From Humibacillus sp. DSM 29435 (GTDB taxonomy: Bacteria; Actinomycetota; Actinomycetes; Actinomycetales; Dermatophilaceae): DNA of 64,000 nt. The position numbers and the translations under genes were made by a program. The notes below the pieces were generated by a model, which saw only the letters and a program-made list of their open reading frames with translations, made no database searches and was not told the DNA's origin. The stretch's first letter is position 1. Each line of letters begins with the position of its first letter. The DNA lies in contig NZ_MAST01000010.1 in the NCBI RefSeq assembly GCF_001758225.1, positions 1 to 64,000 of the forward strand. Direction: 5' to 3'. Below are positions 25,424 to 33,905 of the stretch, piece after piece.

Positions 25424-25507
25424 CCTCGGCCGAGCGGCGAGTTCGGTTGTGGACAAGCCGATTCCGCGCGCGGGGGAGTGTCGGTGGTGGCCTCTAGGGT
25501 TTGAGTC

Positions 25508-27241
25508 ATGAACAACGAGGGTTCGCTTCTCGAGAGGCTCCGGCAGCAGCTGGCCGACCTCGAGTCGAGCCAGCGTGCCACCGGTGGCACCGCGGCGGCT
25601 GGGTTCTGGTCGACCCCCATCCCGGATGCCGCAGAGCCGGCTCGCTCGGATGCCGCAGGGCCGGCTGCATCGGATGCCGCAGGGCCGGCTCGCTCGGATG
25701 CCGCTGAGCCCGCAGACAGTGCCACTGACCCGATCTCACCCGACGCCGCCCCGTCGGGTTCGCCCGGTGAGGAGCGGCCGGTACGGGAGTTCCCGGCGCC
25801 GTTGACGGTCCATTGGGCGAACTGGTCGAACGTGTCTGGGGCGTACGCGTCGGGGTTCGCGTTCGCGGCCGCGAGCCTGGACCGGCCTCAGATGGAACCG
25901 GCCCGGATGACCGAGGCCGACCTGCTCGAGTCGGTGACCCAGCTCGGCGCCGTGGAACACCACAAGGAGGTCAACCTGGTGCGCCTGGTGACCCAGCTCG
26001 AGGCCCGCGGCGTGGCTTCCCCGGGTGGCCTGTCGCGGGTCGACTGGTTGCGCACGGTCGACCCCACTCTGACCGCCAGCGCTGCCAAAGCGGTCGTGAC
26101 GTGTGGGGCCGCGTTCAACCAGCCTCGCTGGGCTGACCTGTGCGACGCCGTTACCGGCGAGGGCGCCGGAGCCACTCCCGACCGTGCCGACACCGACAGC
26201 AATACCGACACCGACACCGACAGCGGCACGGGTACCGGTACGGCAGACAACGAGGCTCACTCCGGGCGGGTGACGGTCGGTAAGGCCGCGCAGGTCATCG
26301 ACTTCCACACCCGCCTCAAGCCCGTCGCTGACCCCGACGACCTCGACCAGGCCGTCACCCACCTGACCGACCAAGCACCCCTGCTGCGGTGGGAACAGCT
26401 CGCCAAGCTGGCCCGGGAGCTGTCTGACCAGGTCCGGCCCCCGAAGGATGCTGAGGAGCACGACCAGAGACGCCGCGACGGCCGCGGGTTGTGGTTCACG
26501 GGCCCGAACGCGGCCGGGATGGTCGGGATGAGCGGCACCCTCGACCCCGAAGGCGCCGCGACCCTCAAAGCCGCGATCGACCCCCTGTCCGCACCCCGCC
26601 CCCTCACCGACGAGGCCGGGGTTAAGATCGAGGACGACCCCCGACCGCCGCACCAGCGCCGGATGGACGCCCTGCTCGACCTCGTCGCCCGCGGTGTCAC
26701 CGCGCCCGGCCAGGCACCGTGCACGGACAAGGCCAAGATCGTGGTCACCATCAACTTCGAGGCCCTACGCGAATACGTAGCCTCCGGCTGCCCACCCGAC
26801 TGGGCCACCAGCAAGCCGAACCCTGGGCGTGGGGGGGGGTCGTGTCTGAGTGGTGACGTGCTCAGCGCGGCCATCGTGCGCCGGCTGGCGTGCGACGCGA
26901 CGATCATCCCCGTCGTCCTCGGCTCCGACTCCCAACCCCTCGATGTGGGTCGGGAGGAACGCCTCGTCACCCGCGCCATGCGCACCGCGCTCTGGCTCCG
27001 CGACGGCGGCTGCTCATTCCCGGGGTGCTCCACCCCCGCGCAGTGGACCGACGCGCACCACGTCAAACACTGGGTCGACGGCGGCACCACCTGCCTGGGC
27101 AACCTCGCCCTGTTGTGCCGGCGACACCACATCTACGTCCACGAGAAGAACCTCACCGCGACCATCACCGCCACGAGTGTCACCTGGCACACCTGGCAAC
27201 ACTGGCGCACCACCTTCGGCACCGGGCCACCGATCTGCTGA
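25508..27241 (+). CDS. DUF222 and HNH endonuclease domain protein (13E12 repeat type)
   Basis: 577 residues. The DUF222 region (about 130-430) is followed by an HNH module near the C terminus: CSFPGCSTPAQWTDAHHVKH...NLALLCRRHH, with two zinc-type cysteine pairs and the catalytic HH. This family is multi-copy in many actinobacterial genomes; its role is uncertain, possibly mobile or DNA-processing. The N terminus contains an 8-residue tandem repeat coded by a 24-bp DNA repeat, and about residues 225-245 form an Asp/Thr-rich linker. No ribosome binding site precedes the ATG; TAGGGT (25495-25500) 7 bp upstream suggests a leaderless transcript. Confidence 0.92.
   Translation: MNNEGSLLERLRQQLADLESSQRATGGTAAAGFWSTPIPDAAEPARSDAAGPAASDAAGPARSDAAEPADSATDPISPDAAPSGSPGEERPVREFPAPLTVHWANWSNVSGAYASGFAFAAASLDRPQMEPARMTEADLLESVTQLGAVEHHKEVNLVRLVTQLEARGVASPGGLSRVDWLRTVDPTLTASAAKAVVTCGAAFNQPRWADLCDAVTGEGAGATPDRADTDSNTDTDTDSGTGTGTADNEAHSGRVTVGKAAQVIDFHTRLKPVADPDDLDQAVTHLTDQAPLLRWEQLAKLARELSDQVRPPKDAEEHDQRRRDGRGLWFTGPNAAGMVGMSGTLDPEGAATLKAAIDPLSAPRPLTDEAGVKIEDDPRPPHQRRMDALLDLVARGVTAPGQAPCTDKAKIVVTINFEALREYVASGCPPDWATSKPNPGRGGGSCLSGDVLSAAIVRRLACDATIIPVVLGSDSQPLDVGREERLVTRAMRTALWLRDGGCSFPGCSTPAQWTDAHHVKHWVDGGTTCLGNLALLCRRHHIYVHEKNLTATITATSVTWHTWQHWRTTFGTGPPIC
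25624..25710 (+). repeat. 24-bp in-frame tandem repeat in the DUF222-HNH gene
   Basis: Three full units (25624-25647, 25648-25671, 25672-25695) and a partial fourth, each beginning GGATGCCGC and encoding DAA(E/G)PA(R/A)S. The repeat lies in the low-complexity N-terminal region, where copy number could vary without harm. Confidence 0.85.
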
Positions 27242-27417
27242 GGTCGGTCGAACACCGGGCCAGGCGCAGCCATGCGACCTACGACCGGGGCCTTGACTTC
27301 CTTCCGCCTGGCGTCCTTCGACGGCCCCGTGTCCGGACCGACCTCGTCAACGAGTATCCGCGCACTTCTGGAGGTGTGCGATCTGGCCCCTCCCATTGAC
27401 GTGCGCGAGGATGAGCC

Positions 27418-28011
27418 GTGATCTCAGAGACGTTGAGCGACTTCTTTCTGGCCAGCGCTGGGGTGGCGGGGGCGCTGATCGGCTTGCTGTTCGTCGCTAT
27501 CTCGGTCTCTCACGAGCGACTGGCCGGCTCAGGCGAGAGCCACCTCCATCGGGTCCGGGCCTCCGCGGCCCTGACCGCTTTCACCAACGCGCTCGCCGTC
27601 TCCCTCTTCGCCTTGGTCCCCGGCAACAAGATCGGGTGGGCCACGGTCGTGGTCGCCATCGTGGGTCTGTTCTTCGTCCTGGCTTCGATGACCTTGCTGG
27701 TTCGCACTCGTGCACTGCACTGGCGTGACACACGAGACCTCGCCTTTCTGCTCGGCCTCGCCGCGACCTTCGTCGTACAGCTCGTCTCAGGTGCTCAGGT
27801 AGTAGCTAACCCCGTCGACACAGAGGCAGCGCGCACCATTGCCATCGTCGTCATCGTCTGTTTTCTCATCGGCATCGCTCGGGCGTGGGAGCTGATCGGT
27901 GGGCCCAACATCGGGTTCAGCCATGAGGTGGGAGCCGCGCTGAAGGGCCGACGCGAGCCGAGCCCACCCCCGGACGACCACGCAGGCGGACGTGTGGGGA
28001 CCCAGGATTGA
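27418..28011 (+). CDS. hypothetical membrane protein with four to five helices
   Basis: 197 residues from GTG 27418 (GAGG upstream). Begins [35 protein letters not shown], then further helices and a polar C-terminal tail of about 30 residues. The opening resembles small uncharacterised actinobacterial membrane proteins; no function is known. Confidence 0.7.
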   Translation: MISETLSDFFLASAGVAGALIGLLFVAISVSHERLAGSGESHLHRVRASAALTAFTNALAVSLFALVPGNKIGWATVVVAIVGLFFVLASMTLLVRTRALHWRDTRDLAFLLGLAATFVVQLVSGAQVVANPVDTEAARTIAIVVIVCFLIGIARAWELIGGPNIGFSHEVGAALKGRREPSPPPDDHAGGRVGTQD

Positions 28012-28063
28012 TAGCCGACCGGCCGCTCGCGGTGGCACCTAGGTCAGCGCCGGTCAGCGCCGG

Positions 28064-29263
28064 TCAGCGCAGATGGGCCAGGTCGCGCCTGGTCAGGAAC
28101 GAGTGCGTGCCCAGCGCCATCACGAAGGCGACCGCGCCGGCCAGAATGGCCACGAGGTAGCCGTAGCGGGGGCCGACGTGGTCGACAACAACTCCAGAGA
28201 CGGCTGAGCCGCCTGCGATCCCGATGATCAGCCCGGTGAGCACGATGGTCATGCCCTCGTTGAGCTGGGCCTTGGGCACTATGCGCTCGATGAGGTTCAT
28301 CACCGTGATCAGGGTGGGCGCCGTGGCCATACCGGCGAAGAGCATCAGCAGGGCCAGTATCCGCAGGTTGCCGGCGAACAGCACCGGTGCCTCGAGCAGC
28401 GCCATGCCGAGCGTTCCGGCCAGCAGCAGCTTCAGCAGGTTGCGCCCGTGCGACATCGTGCCGAACACGAGGCCGGAGAAGGCTGATCCAACCGCGTAGA
28501 GCGCAAGCACCGGCCCGGCCGCGTTGGGGTGGCCCATGTCCTCGGCCACTGCCAGGGTGACGACCTCGTTGACGCCGAAGATCGCCCCGGTCATCACCAT
28601 GATGAAGGCCAGAGGCACGAGCCCGGGCACGTGGTGCGCATGAGCGGTCGGGCGCTCGTGGTGCGGCACGACCGGCGGCTCGGTCGATCGTGCCGAGATG
28701 AACACGAGCACGCCGACGGTGTAGCAGAGCACCGCGAACACGAAGCCCGCTTCGGGGAACAGGCTCGTGGCGAGCCAGATGGCCAGCACCGGGCCGATGA
28801 CGAAGGTGACCTCCTCCATCACCTGCTCGAACGACATGGCCGTGTGCAGACTGCGCGCATCGTGGGCGAAGATGTGTGACCACCGCGCCCGGGCCATGGT
28901 GCCGAGGTTGGGGATGGCGCCGCACAGGGGGAAGGTGATGAACAGCACCCACGAGGGCCAGCCGCGCCACGACGCGAGGATCGTCATGACCGCCCAGAAC
29001 CCTGACCACAGGAAGAACGGGATCGCGATGCGACGCTGGCCATAGCGGTCGACGAGACGCCCGAGGAAGGGCGCGAACAGGGCCAGCGACACCATTCCGA
29101 CCGCCATCACGGCACCGGCAAGGGCATAGGAGTCGCGTCGGGCCGCCACCATGGCTACCGTCGCCACCCCGAACATCGCCCCGGCCGAGCGGGCGATCAT
29201 GCCTCCCGCGATGAAGACACGCGCCCCCGGAACCTCGAAGAGAGGTCGGTAGGACGCCAGCAC
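28064..29263 (-). CDS. MFS transporter
   Basis: 399 residues, 12-helix type. Motif A-like FLGRLVDRYGQRR is visible after helix 2. The GTG at 29263 is chosen because GAAGGAG lies 6 bp before it; an upstream ATG (29296) has no ribosome binding site. The C-terminal end overlaps a short GTCAGCGCCG direct repeat (about 28043-28069). No regulator is adjacent. Substrate unknown. Confidence 0.88.
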   Translation of the reverse strand: MLASYRPLFEVPGARVFIAGGMIARSAGAMFGVATVAMVAARRDSYALAGAVMAVGMVSLALFAPFLGRLVDRYGQRRIAIPFFLWSGFWAVMTILASWRGWPSWVLFITFPLCGAIPNLGTMARARWSHIFAHDARSLHTAMSFEQVMEEVTFVIGPVLAIWLATSLFPEAGFVFAVLCYTVGVLVFISARSTEPPVVPHHERPTAHAHHVPGLVPLAFIMVMTGAIFGVNEVVTLAVAEDMGHPNAAGPVLALYAVGSAFSGLVFGTMSHGRNLLKLLLAGTLGMALLEAPVLFAGNLRILALLMLFAGMATAPTLITVMNLIERIVPKAQLNEGMTIVLTGLIIGIAGGSAVSGVVVDHVGPRYGYLVAILAGAVAFVMALGTHSFLTRRDLAHLR

Positions 29264-29346
29264 TAGATCTCCTTCGGTAAGTTGCGAACTCCTCATCCTT
29301 ACATCTGCGGGCCGCTACCGGTCAGGATGGCTCCGCTTCGGCCAGT

Positions 29347-30084
29347 TCAGTCGGAATGTTTTCGTCGGAGCGACCACATCTGCGGCGCCCGTTCCACCTC
29401 GACGGCGACGTCCCACGCCACTCCGCCGGATGCCGTCTCGCGGCGAAAGCTGGCCACCGTTCGCCGCGCGAGGGCCGGGTCGGCCGCTACCCGGCCGGCC
29501 AGGGCGAGGGCGCGGTCCTGCACATCCGCGTCGTCGCAGGCCGCCCAGGCCAACCCCAGCGCAACGGCCCGTTCGCCGTCGACCTCCTCACCGAAGAGGC
29601 CCATCGCCGCCGCGGCCTCGCGACCGGCGACCCGGCTCAGCAGGGTGAAGTGCCCGCCGCCGGGATGGATGCCGATCTGGGCGAAGCCGGGGAGCAGCCG
29701 GGCCGTGCGGCTCACGATGCGCAGATCGGTGGCCAGGGCGAGGTTGAGCCCGGCCCCGACGGCGGCCCCGCGCACGGCCGCGATGGTCGGCACGCCGATG
29801 CCACCGATCGTGGTGAAGGCCGCGTAGACCGTCTCGAGGTTGCGGTAGGCCTCGTCGGCGACCGGGTCGCGGCCGGTCTCGGCGAGCACGCTGCGCACCG
29901 CCCCGGCGCAGAAGTGCGCGCCGCCGGTGACGACGACGGCTCCGACCGCGGCATCCGACTCGGCCGTGCGCGCGGCGTCGATCAGCTCGCGGGACATCTC
30001 CACCGAGAGGGCATTGCGCCGCTCGGGGGCGTCGAGGGTGATCAGGGCGACCCCGTCGGTGACGACATAGCGGATCTCGGTCAT
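29347..30084 (-). CDS. enoyl-CoA hydratase/isomerase family protein
   Basis: 245 residues, crotonase fold. The oxyanion-hole motifs are GGAHFCAGA and VRGAAVGAGLNLALATDLRI. The region that carries the second catalytic Glu in classical hydratases reads HPGGGHFTLLSRVAGRE, with no Glu at the usual place, so the reaction may differ (isomerase or another crotonase type). ATG 30084 follows GAGGGAG. Last gene of the acyl-CoA operon. Confidence 0.85.
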   Translation of the reverse strand: MTEIRYVVTDGVALITLDAPERRNALSVEMSRELIDAARTAESDAAVGAVVVTGGAHFCAGAVRSVLAETGRDPVADEAYRNLETVYAAFTTIGGIGVPTIAAVRGAAVGAGLNLALATDLRIVSRTARLLPGFAQIGIHPGGGHFTLLSRVAGREAAAAMGLFGEEVDGERAVALGLAWAACDDADVQDRALALAGRVAADPALARRTVASFRRETASGGVAWDVAVEVERAPQMWSLRRKHSD

Positions 30085-30151
30085 GTGTGGTTCTCCCTCG
30101 GGAAGGCTCGGTGGCCGGGTCGGTGCGCCCGAAGGGAGGTCTTCGGGCCCA

Positions 30152-31303
30152 TCAGGTCGCGCTGCGAGAGACGGAAGGCGGGGCGGCGCGACCGGTGAGC
30201 ACGAGCGGCCAGAGCCGGTCGTGCCCGGCCGAGCTGGCCAGCTCGGCCAGGGTCTCGTCCCACTCGTGCACCGAGCCGAACTCGCTACGGCGACAAAGAA
30301 TGGGCTTGGTGAGCAGATGCAGCTCGTGCTCGCGGGTGGTGCCGATCGCGCCGAGCGCCTGGTGGGCGCCCCGCACGACGACCGAGGCGGCGTGTCCGAC
30401 GCACGACTTCGCCACACCGACGGCGAAGAGCATGCCCGGGTCAGACCAGTCGGATGCCGCTGCGCGGGCGACCGCGGCGTCGGTGGCCGAGCGCGCGAGC
30501 GCGGCCTCCATCGCGATGTCGGCCACCAGGTGTTGAACGGCCTGGAAGCGCCCGATCGGCCGGCCGAACTGGGTGCGCTCGGTGACGTGGGCAACGACGA
30601 TCTCGAGCACCCGGTCCATGCCACCGACGACCTGCGCCGAGCGGGCGAGGGCGCCCCGGAGGTGGAACTGCTCGCCGATGCTGTGGTCGACGACGACCCC
30701 ACCCTCGAGGTCGTCGAGGTCGAACACGACCGTGTCACAGGGCTCTCCAGCGAGGTTGCGCCCCGCCGTGATCTCGGAGCGGCCGCTCGCCACGTCAGCG
30801 ACGCGCCACTCGTCGCGGTCTTCCCAGAGCGCCACGATCGACGCGGCGTCGCTGGCCCACGTGACGTTGATGGCCACACCGGAGGGGTCAGGGCGGCAGA
30901 CGGTGCGCAGCCGGCCGTCATTGGGCAGCCCCGCCGACTCGAGCAGCCACGCGGCGAGCACGTCGTGCTCGGCCACCGGCACGGCAGCCGCGGCGCCGGC
31001 CGCGATCCCCAGCAGGGCAGCCGCCTCGAGCCACCCGGCGCCGCTGCCACCACTGGCCTCCGACGCACTCAGGCGGGTCAGACCCAGGGCGTCGAGACGG
31101 CCCCAGAGGTCGGCGTCGAAAGCGAGGTTCACACTGGGGCCCGGACGACTGCTGCGATAGTCGTCGAAGAGGTCGACGAGCACGTCGACGAGGTCGGGGT
31201 CGGCGACGGGGTGGCTGGTGAGGGGTCTGCCGTCCGCGGGCGTCGCCCGCGCCCAGGTGGGGTTCGGGGTCGGGGTCGGGGTCGGCAGCACGGGGTCGGC
31301 CAT
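30152..31303 (-). CDS. acyl-CoA dehydrogenase, probable partner subunit
   Basis: 383 residues. The C-terminal helical part is clear (RTQFGRPIGRFQAVQHLVADIAME), but the central beta domain lacks the usual (S/T)EPxxGSD flavin motif that its neighbour has. Together with the neighbour this matches heteromeric (alpha2beta2) acyl-CoA dehydrogenases known from steroid-type catabolism, where both subunits build the FAD site. The N terminus carries a Thr/Pro repeat. It starts within the stop codon of the upstream dehydrogenase (1-bp overlap). Confidence 0.85.
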   Translation of the reverse strand: MADPVLPTPTPTPNPTWARATPADGRPLTSHPVADPDLVDVLVDLFDDYRSSRPGPSVNLAFDADLWGRLDALGLTRLSASEASGGSGAGWLEAAALLGIAAGAAAAVPVAEHDVLAAWLLESAGLPNDGRLRTVCRPDPSGVAINVTWASDAASIVALWEDRDEWRVADVASGRSEITAGRNLAGEPCDTVVFDLDDLEGGVVVDHSIGEQFHLRGALARSAQVVGGMDRVLEIVVAHVTERTQFGRPIGRFQAVQHLVADIAMEAALARSATDAAVARAAASDWSDPGMLFAVGVAKSCVGHAASVVVRGAHQALGAIGTTREHELHLLTKPILCRRSEFGSVHEWDETLAELASSAGHDRLWPLVLTGRAAPPSVSRSAT

Positions 31304-32499
31304 CAGCGCAGCCCCAGTCCGCGGGCGATGACGCCGCGCAGGATCTCGTTGGTGCCCCCGCGCAGGGTGAAGCCGGGCCGCTGCAGGATCGCGGCCTCCA
31401 GCAGGCTGAACAGCTCATCACCGCGCGGCCAGCCCGAGGCCGTCAGGGTGTCGACGTAGTCGGTGATGTCGCCCTCCTCCGTGGTGCCGAGCACCTTGAC
31501 CGCGGCCGCCGCGGTGTCGACGTCGACGGCACCGCTCGCAGCGGAGGCTCCCGGCCCACCGGCATCCGACTCGGTCTGCTCTTCGAGCGCGCTCGAGATG
31601 GCGAACGACATGTGGTGCAGGGCGGCGACCCGGGCTACGTGCCGACCGAGGCCGGCGTCGAGGGGCAGGCTCCCCTCGTTCATGGCCGACGCGGCCGCAG
31701 CGAGCAGCTGAAAGGTCGAGAGAAACCGCTCGGGGCCGCTGCGCTCGAAGCCCAGCTCGGAGGTCACCTGCGACCAGCCGTCACCGATCTGACCCAGCAC
31801 CCGCTCGTCGGGAATGACGACACCACCGAGATGCACCTCGTTGAAGTGATGGTCACCGCCCATCGAGATGATCGGCCGGATCTCGATCTCGGGAGCGTGC
31901 AGGTCGACGATGAACTGGCTGAGGCCGTCGTGCCGGTGGGCGGGGTCGAGCGGCGCCGACCGGGCGAGGGCGAAGAAGCCGTCGGCCTCGTGCGCACCGG
32001 AGGTCCACACCTTCGTGCCGGTGAGCCGCCAGCCCCCGTCGACTCGCTCGGCGCGGGTGCGCACGCTGGCGAGGTCGGAGCCGGAGTCGGGCTCGCTCAT
32101 GCCGATGCCGAAGACGATCTCGCCGCGGCTGATGCCAGGCAGAAAGGCCTGCTTCTGCTCCTCGGTGCCGTAGCGCATCAGCGACGGGCCGATCTGACGT
32201 TCGGCGATCCAGTGGGCCGCGACCGGTGCCCCGACGACGAGCAGCTCCTCGGTCACGACGAACCGTTCGAGGTAGCTGCGGCCCTGACCGCCGTACTCCG
32301 GCGGCACGACCATGCCGAGCCAGCCGCGCCGACCGAGCTCACGGGTGAAGTCACGGTCCCACCGGGTCAGCCACGTGTCGACGTGAGGCACGAAGGCCCC
32401 GGCCCGGATCTGCTCCGCGAGAAAGGCGCGCACCTCGTGCCGCAGCTCGGTCAGGGCCGGTTGCTCGGTCACGATCGGCGGGATCAGCGGACGCGGCAT
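31303..32499 (-). CDS. acyl-CoA dehydrogenase
   Basis: 398 residues with the complete family pattern: N-terminal helices (LGRRGWLGMVVPPEYGGQG), flavin motif GIGMSEPDSGSDLASVR, and C-terminal RGGTNEILRGVIARGLGL. Dehydrogenates an acyl-CoA thioester at the alpha-beta position and probably pairs with the next gene's product. An alanine/acidic insert at about 310-330 is unusual. The ATG at 32499 is preferred over upstream codons because similarity starts just after it. Confidence 0.9.
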   Translation of the reverse strand: MPRPLIPPIVTEQPALTELRHEVRAFLAEQIRAGAFVPHVDTWLTRWDRDFTRELGRRGWLGMVVPPEYGGQGRSYLERFVVTEELLVVGAPVAAHWIAERQIGPSLMRYGTEEQKQAFLPGISRGEIVFGIGMSEPDSGSDLASVRTRAERVDGGWRLTGTKVWTSGAHEADGFFALARSAPLDPAHRHDGLSQFIVDLHAPEIEIRPIISMGGDHHFNEVHLGGVVIPDERVLGQIGDGWSQVTSELGFERSGPERFLSTFQLLAAAASAMNEGSLPLDAGLGRHVARVAALHHMSFAISSALEEQTESDAGGPGASAASGAVDVDTAAAAVKVLGTTEEGDITDYVDTLTASGWPRGDELFSLLEAAILQRPGFTLRGGTNEILRGVIARGLGLR

Positions 32500-32566
32500 C
32501 CTGGCCCTTCCTCGGTCGAGCGGGTAGGTCGCCCACTCTGCCACAGCCCGGGTCGCGGCCCAGGGG

Positions 32567-33727
32567 TCAGTCGCGCCCCTGCCCGGCCAGCCAGGCCAGC
32601 ACCGCCTCACGGTCGGCGTCGTTGGCGGGAGGCGGGGTGGGCGGCGCCGTGGCGTAGGCCGTGAAGCTGACCGGATGCCGTATCTGCCGGGTCGACCCGT
32701 CGCCCACCTCCACCGTGGGCTCGAGCCCGAGTCGTTCGGCCAGCTCGACCGCCGCGGCGAGGTCGTTGATCGGGCTCACCGGCACGCTTGCTTGGGTGAG
32801 CACGCTCGCCCAGTGATCTCGGTCGTGGCGACGCATCGCCTCGGCGAGCGCCGCCCCCAGCTCGGCCCGGTGGATGACCCGGCCCGCGTTGGTGGCGAAC
32901 CGCGGGTCGCTCGAGAGGTCTGCGCGGCCGACCGCCTCAGCCAGCCGCGCGAACTGCCCGTCGTTCCCGCAGGCCACGGCCAACGGACCGTCGGCCGTGG
33001 GCAGCAGACCGTACGGCGCGATGCTCGGGTGGTCGTTGCCGAGCCGAGCGGGCATCCGCCCGGTCTCGAGGTAGGCCTGCGCCTGGTTGACCAACCCGGC
33101 GAGGCCGCTCGTCAACAGGCTGACCTCGAGACGGTCACCGTGGCCGGTACGCTCGCGCGCCGACAACGCGGCCAGGATGCCGATCACGGCATCCTTTCCC
33201 GTCAGCACGTCGATGAGCGCGACGCCCACCTTCATCGGATCGCCGTCGACCTCACCCGTGAGGCTCATCAGGCCGCTCGCGGCCTGCACGACGAAGTCGT
33301 AGCCGGGCAGGGCCGCCCCGGCGCCACTGCCGAAGCCGCTGATCGAGGCGTAGACGACGCGTGGGTTCGTCTTCGCGACGACGTCGTAGCCCAGCCCGAG
33401 CCGCTCCATGACGCCGGGCCGCAGATTCTCGATGACGACGTCGGCCCGCGCGGCGATGTCGAGGGCGATGGCGAGGTCACCTGGTGCCGCGAGGTCGAGG
33501 GCGATCGACGCCTTGCTGCGGTTGACGGCCTCGAAGTAGGTCGAGCCGGCGGCCGAGAACGGCGGGCCCCAGCCTCGGGTCTCGTCGCCCACGCCGGGGC
33601 GTTCGATCTTGATCACTCGGGCGCCGAGGTCGGCCAGCATCATGGTGGCCATCGGCCCGGCCAGCACCCGGCTGAAGTCGGCCACCACCACCCCCGTAAG
33701 GGGCGCGCCCAGGGCGGGGTCCGTCAT
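32567..33727 (-). CDS. CaiB/BaiF-family (type III) CoA transferase
   Basis: 386 residues. Family motifs: VVADFSRVLAGPMATMMLADLGARVIKIE at the N terminus, then RSKASIALDL, ENLRPGVMERLGLGYD, and LPGYDFVVQAASGLM carrying the catalytic-type Asp. The enzyme moves CoA between acids, so it probably activates the substrate that the two downstream dehydrogenases and the crotonase then process. ATG 33727 follows AGGAG. First gene of the operon. Confidence 0.92.
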   Translation of the reverse strand: MTDPALGAPLTGVVVADFSRVLAGPMATMMLADLGARVIKIERPGVGDETRGWGPPFSAAGSTYFEAVNRSKASIALDLAAPGDLAIALDIAARADVVIENLRPGVMERLGLGYDVVAKTNPRVVYASISGFGSGAGAALPGYDFVVQAASGLMSLTGEVDGDPMKVGVALIDVLTGKDAVIGILAALSARERTGHGDRLEVSLLTSGLAGLVNQAQAYLETGRMPARLGNDHPSIAPYGLLPTADGPLAVACGNDGQFARLAEAVGRADLSSDPRFATNAGRVIHRAELGAALAEAMRRHDRDHWASVLTQASVPVSPINDLAAAVELAERLGLEPTVEVGDGSTRQIRHPVSFTAYATAPPTPPPANDADREAVLAWLAGQGRD

Positions 33728-33905
33728 GGGTTGCCATCTCCTCTGCGGTCGAGCGCTTGCCGGCTCACTTTCCCACACGAGACCGGACAAGGGTGATCCA
33801 CGCAAAACCAGGACCGCGAGACGCGGCCCGTGGTATATCGGTCAAGACAGGGAGTGAGTCGACGACCGCCCGGTCACCGCTCGCCCTGCTCGAACGGAGG
33901 TCCGC

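Noticed and set aside
25508-27241. Group II intron or homing element based on the HNH domain
   Set aside because: The protein has the full DUF222-HNH layout of the common actinobacterial 13E12 family, with no reverse transcriptase or intron RNA features.
29347-31068. Reading the enoyl-CoA hydratase-like gene as a 573-residue fusion
   Set aside because: The upstream part is an out-of-frame shadow of the dehydrogenase gene; a well-placed GAGGGAG precedes the ATG at 30084.
29356-31459. Long forward frames across the acyl-CoA operon
   Set aside because: Antisense shadows of the enoyl-CoA hydratase-like and acyl-CoA dehydrogenase genes.
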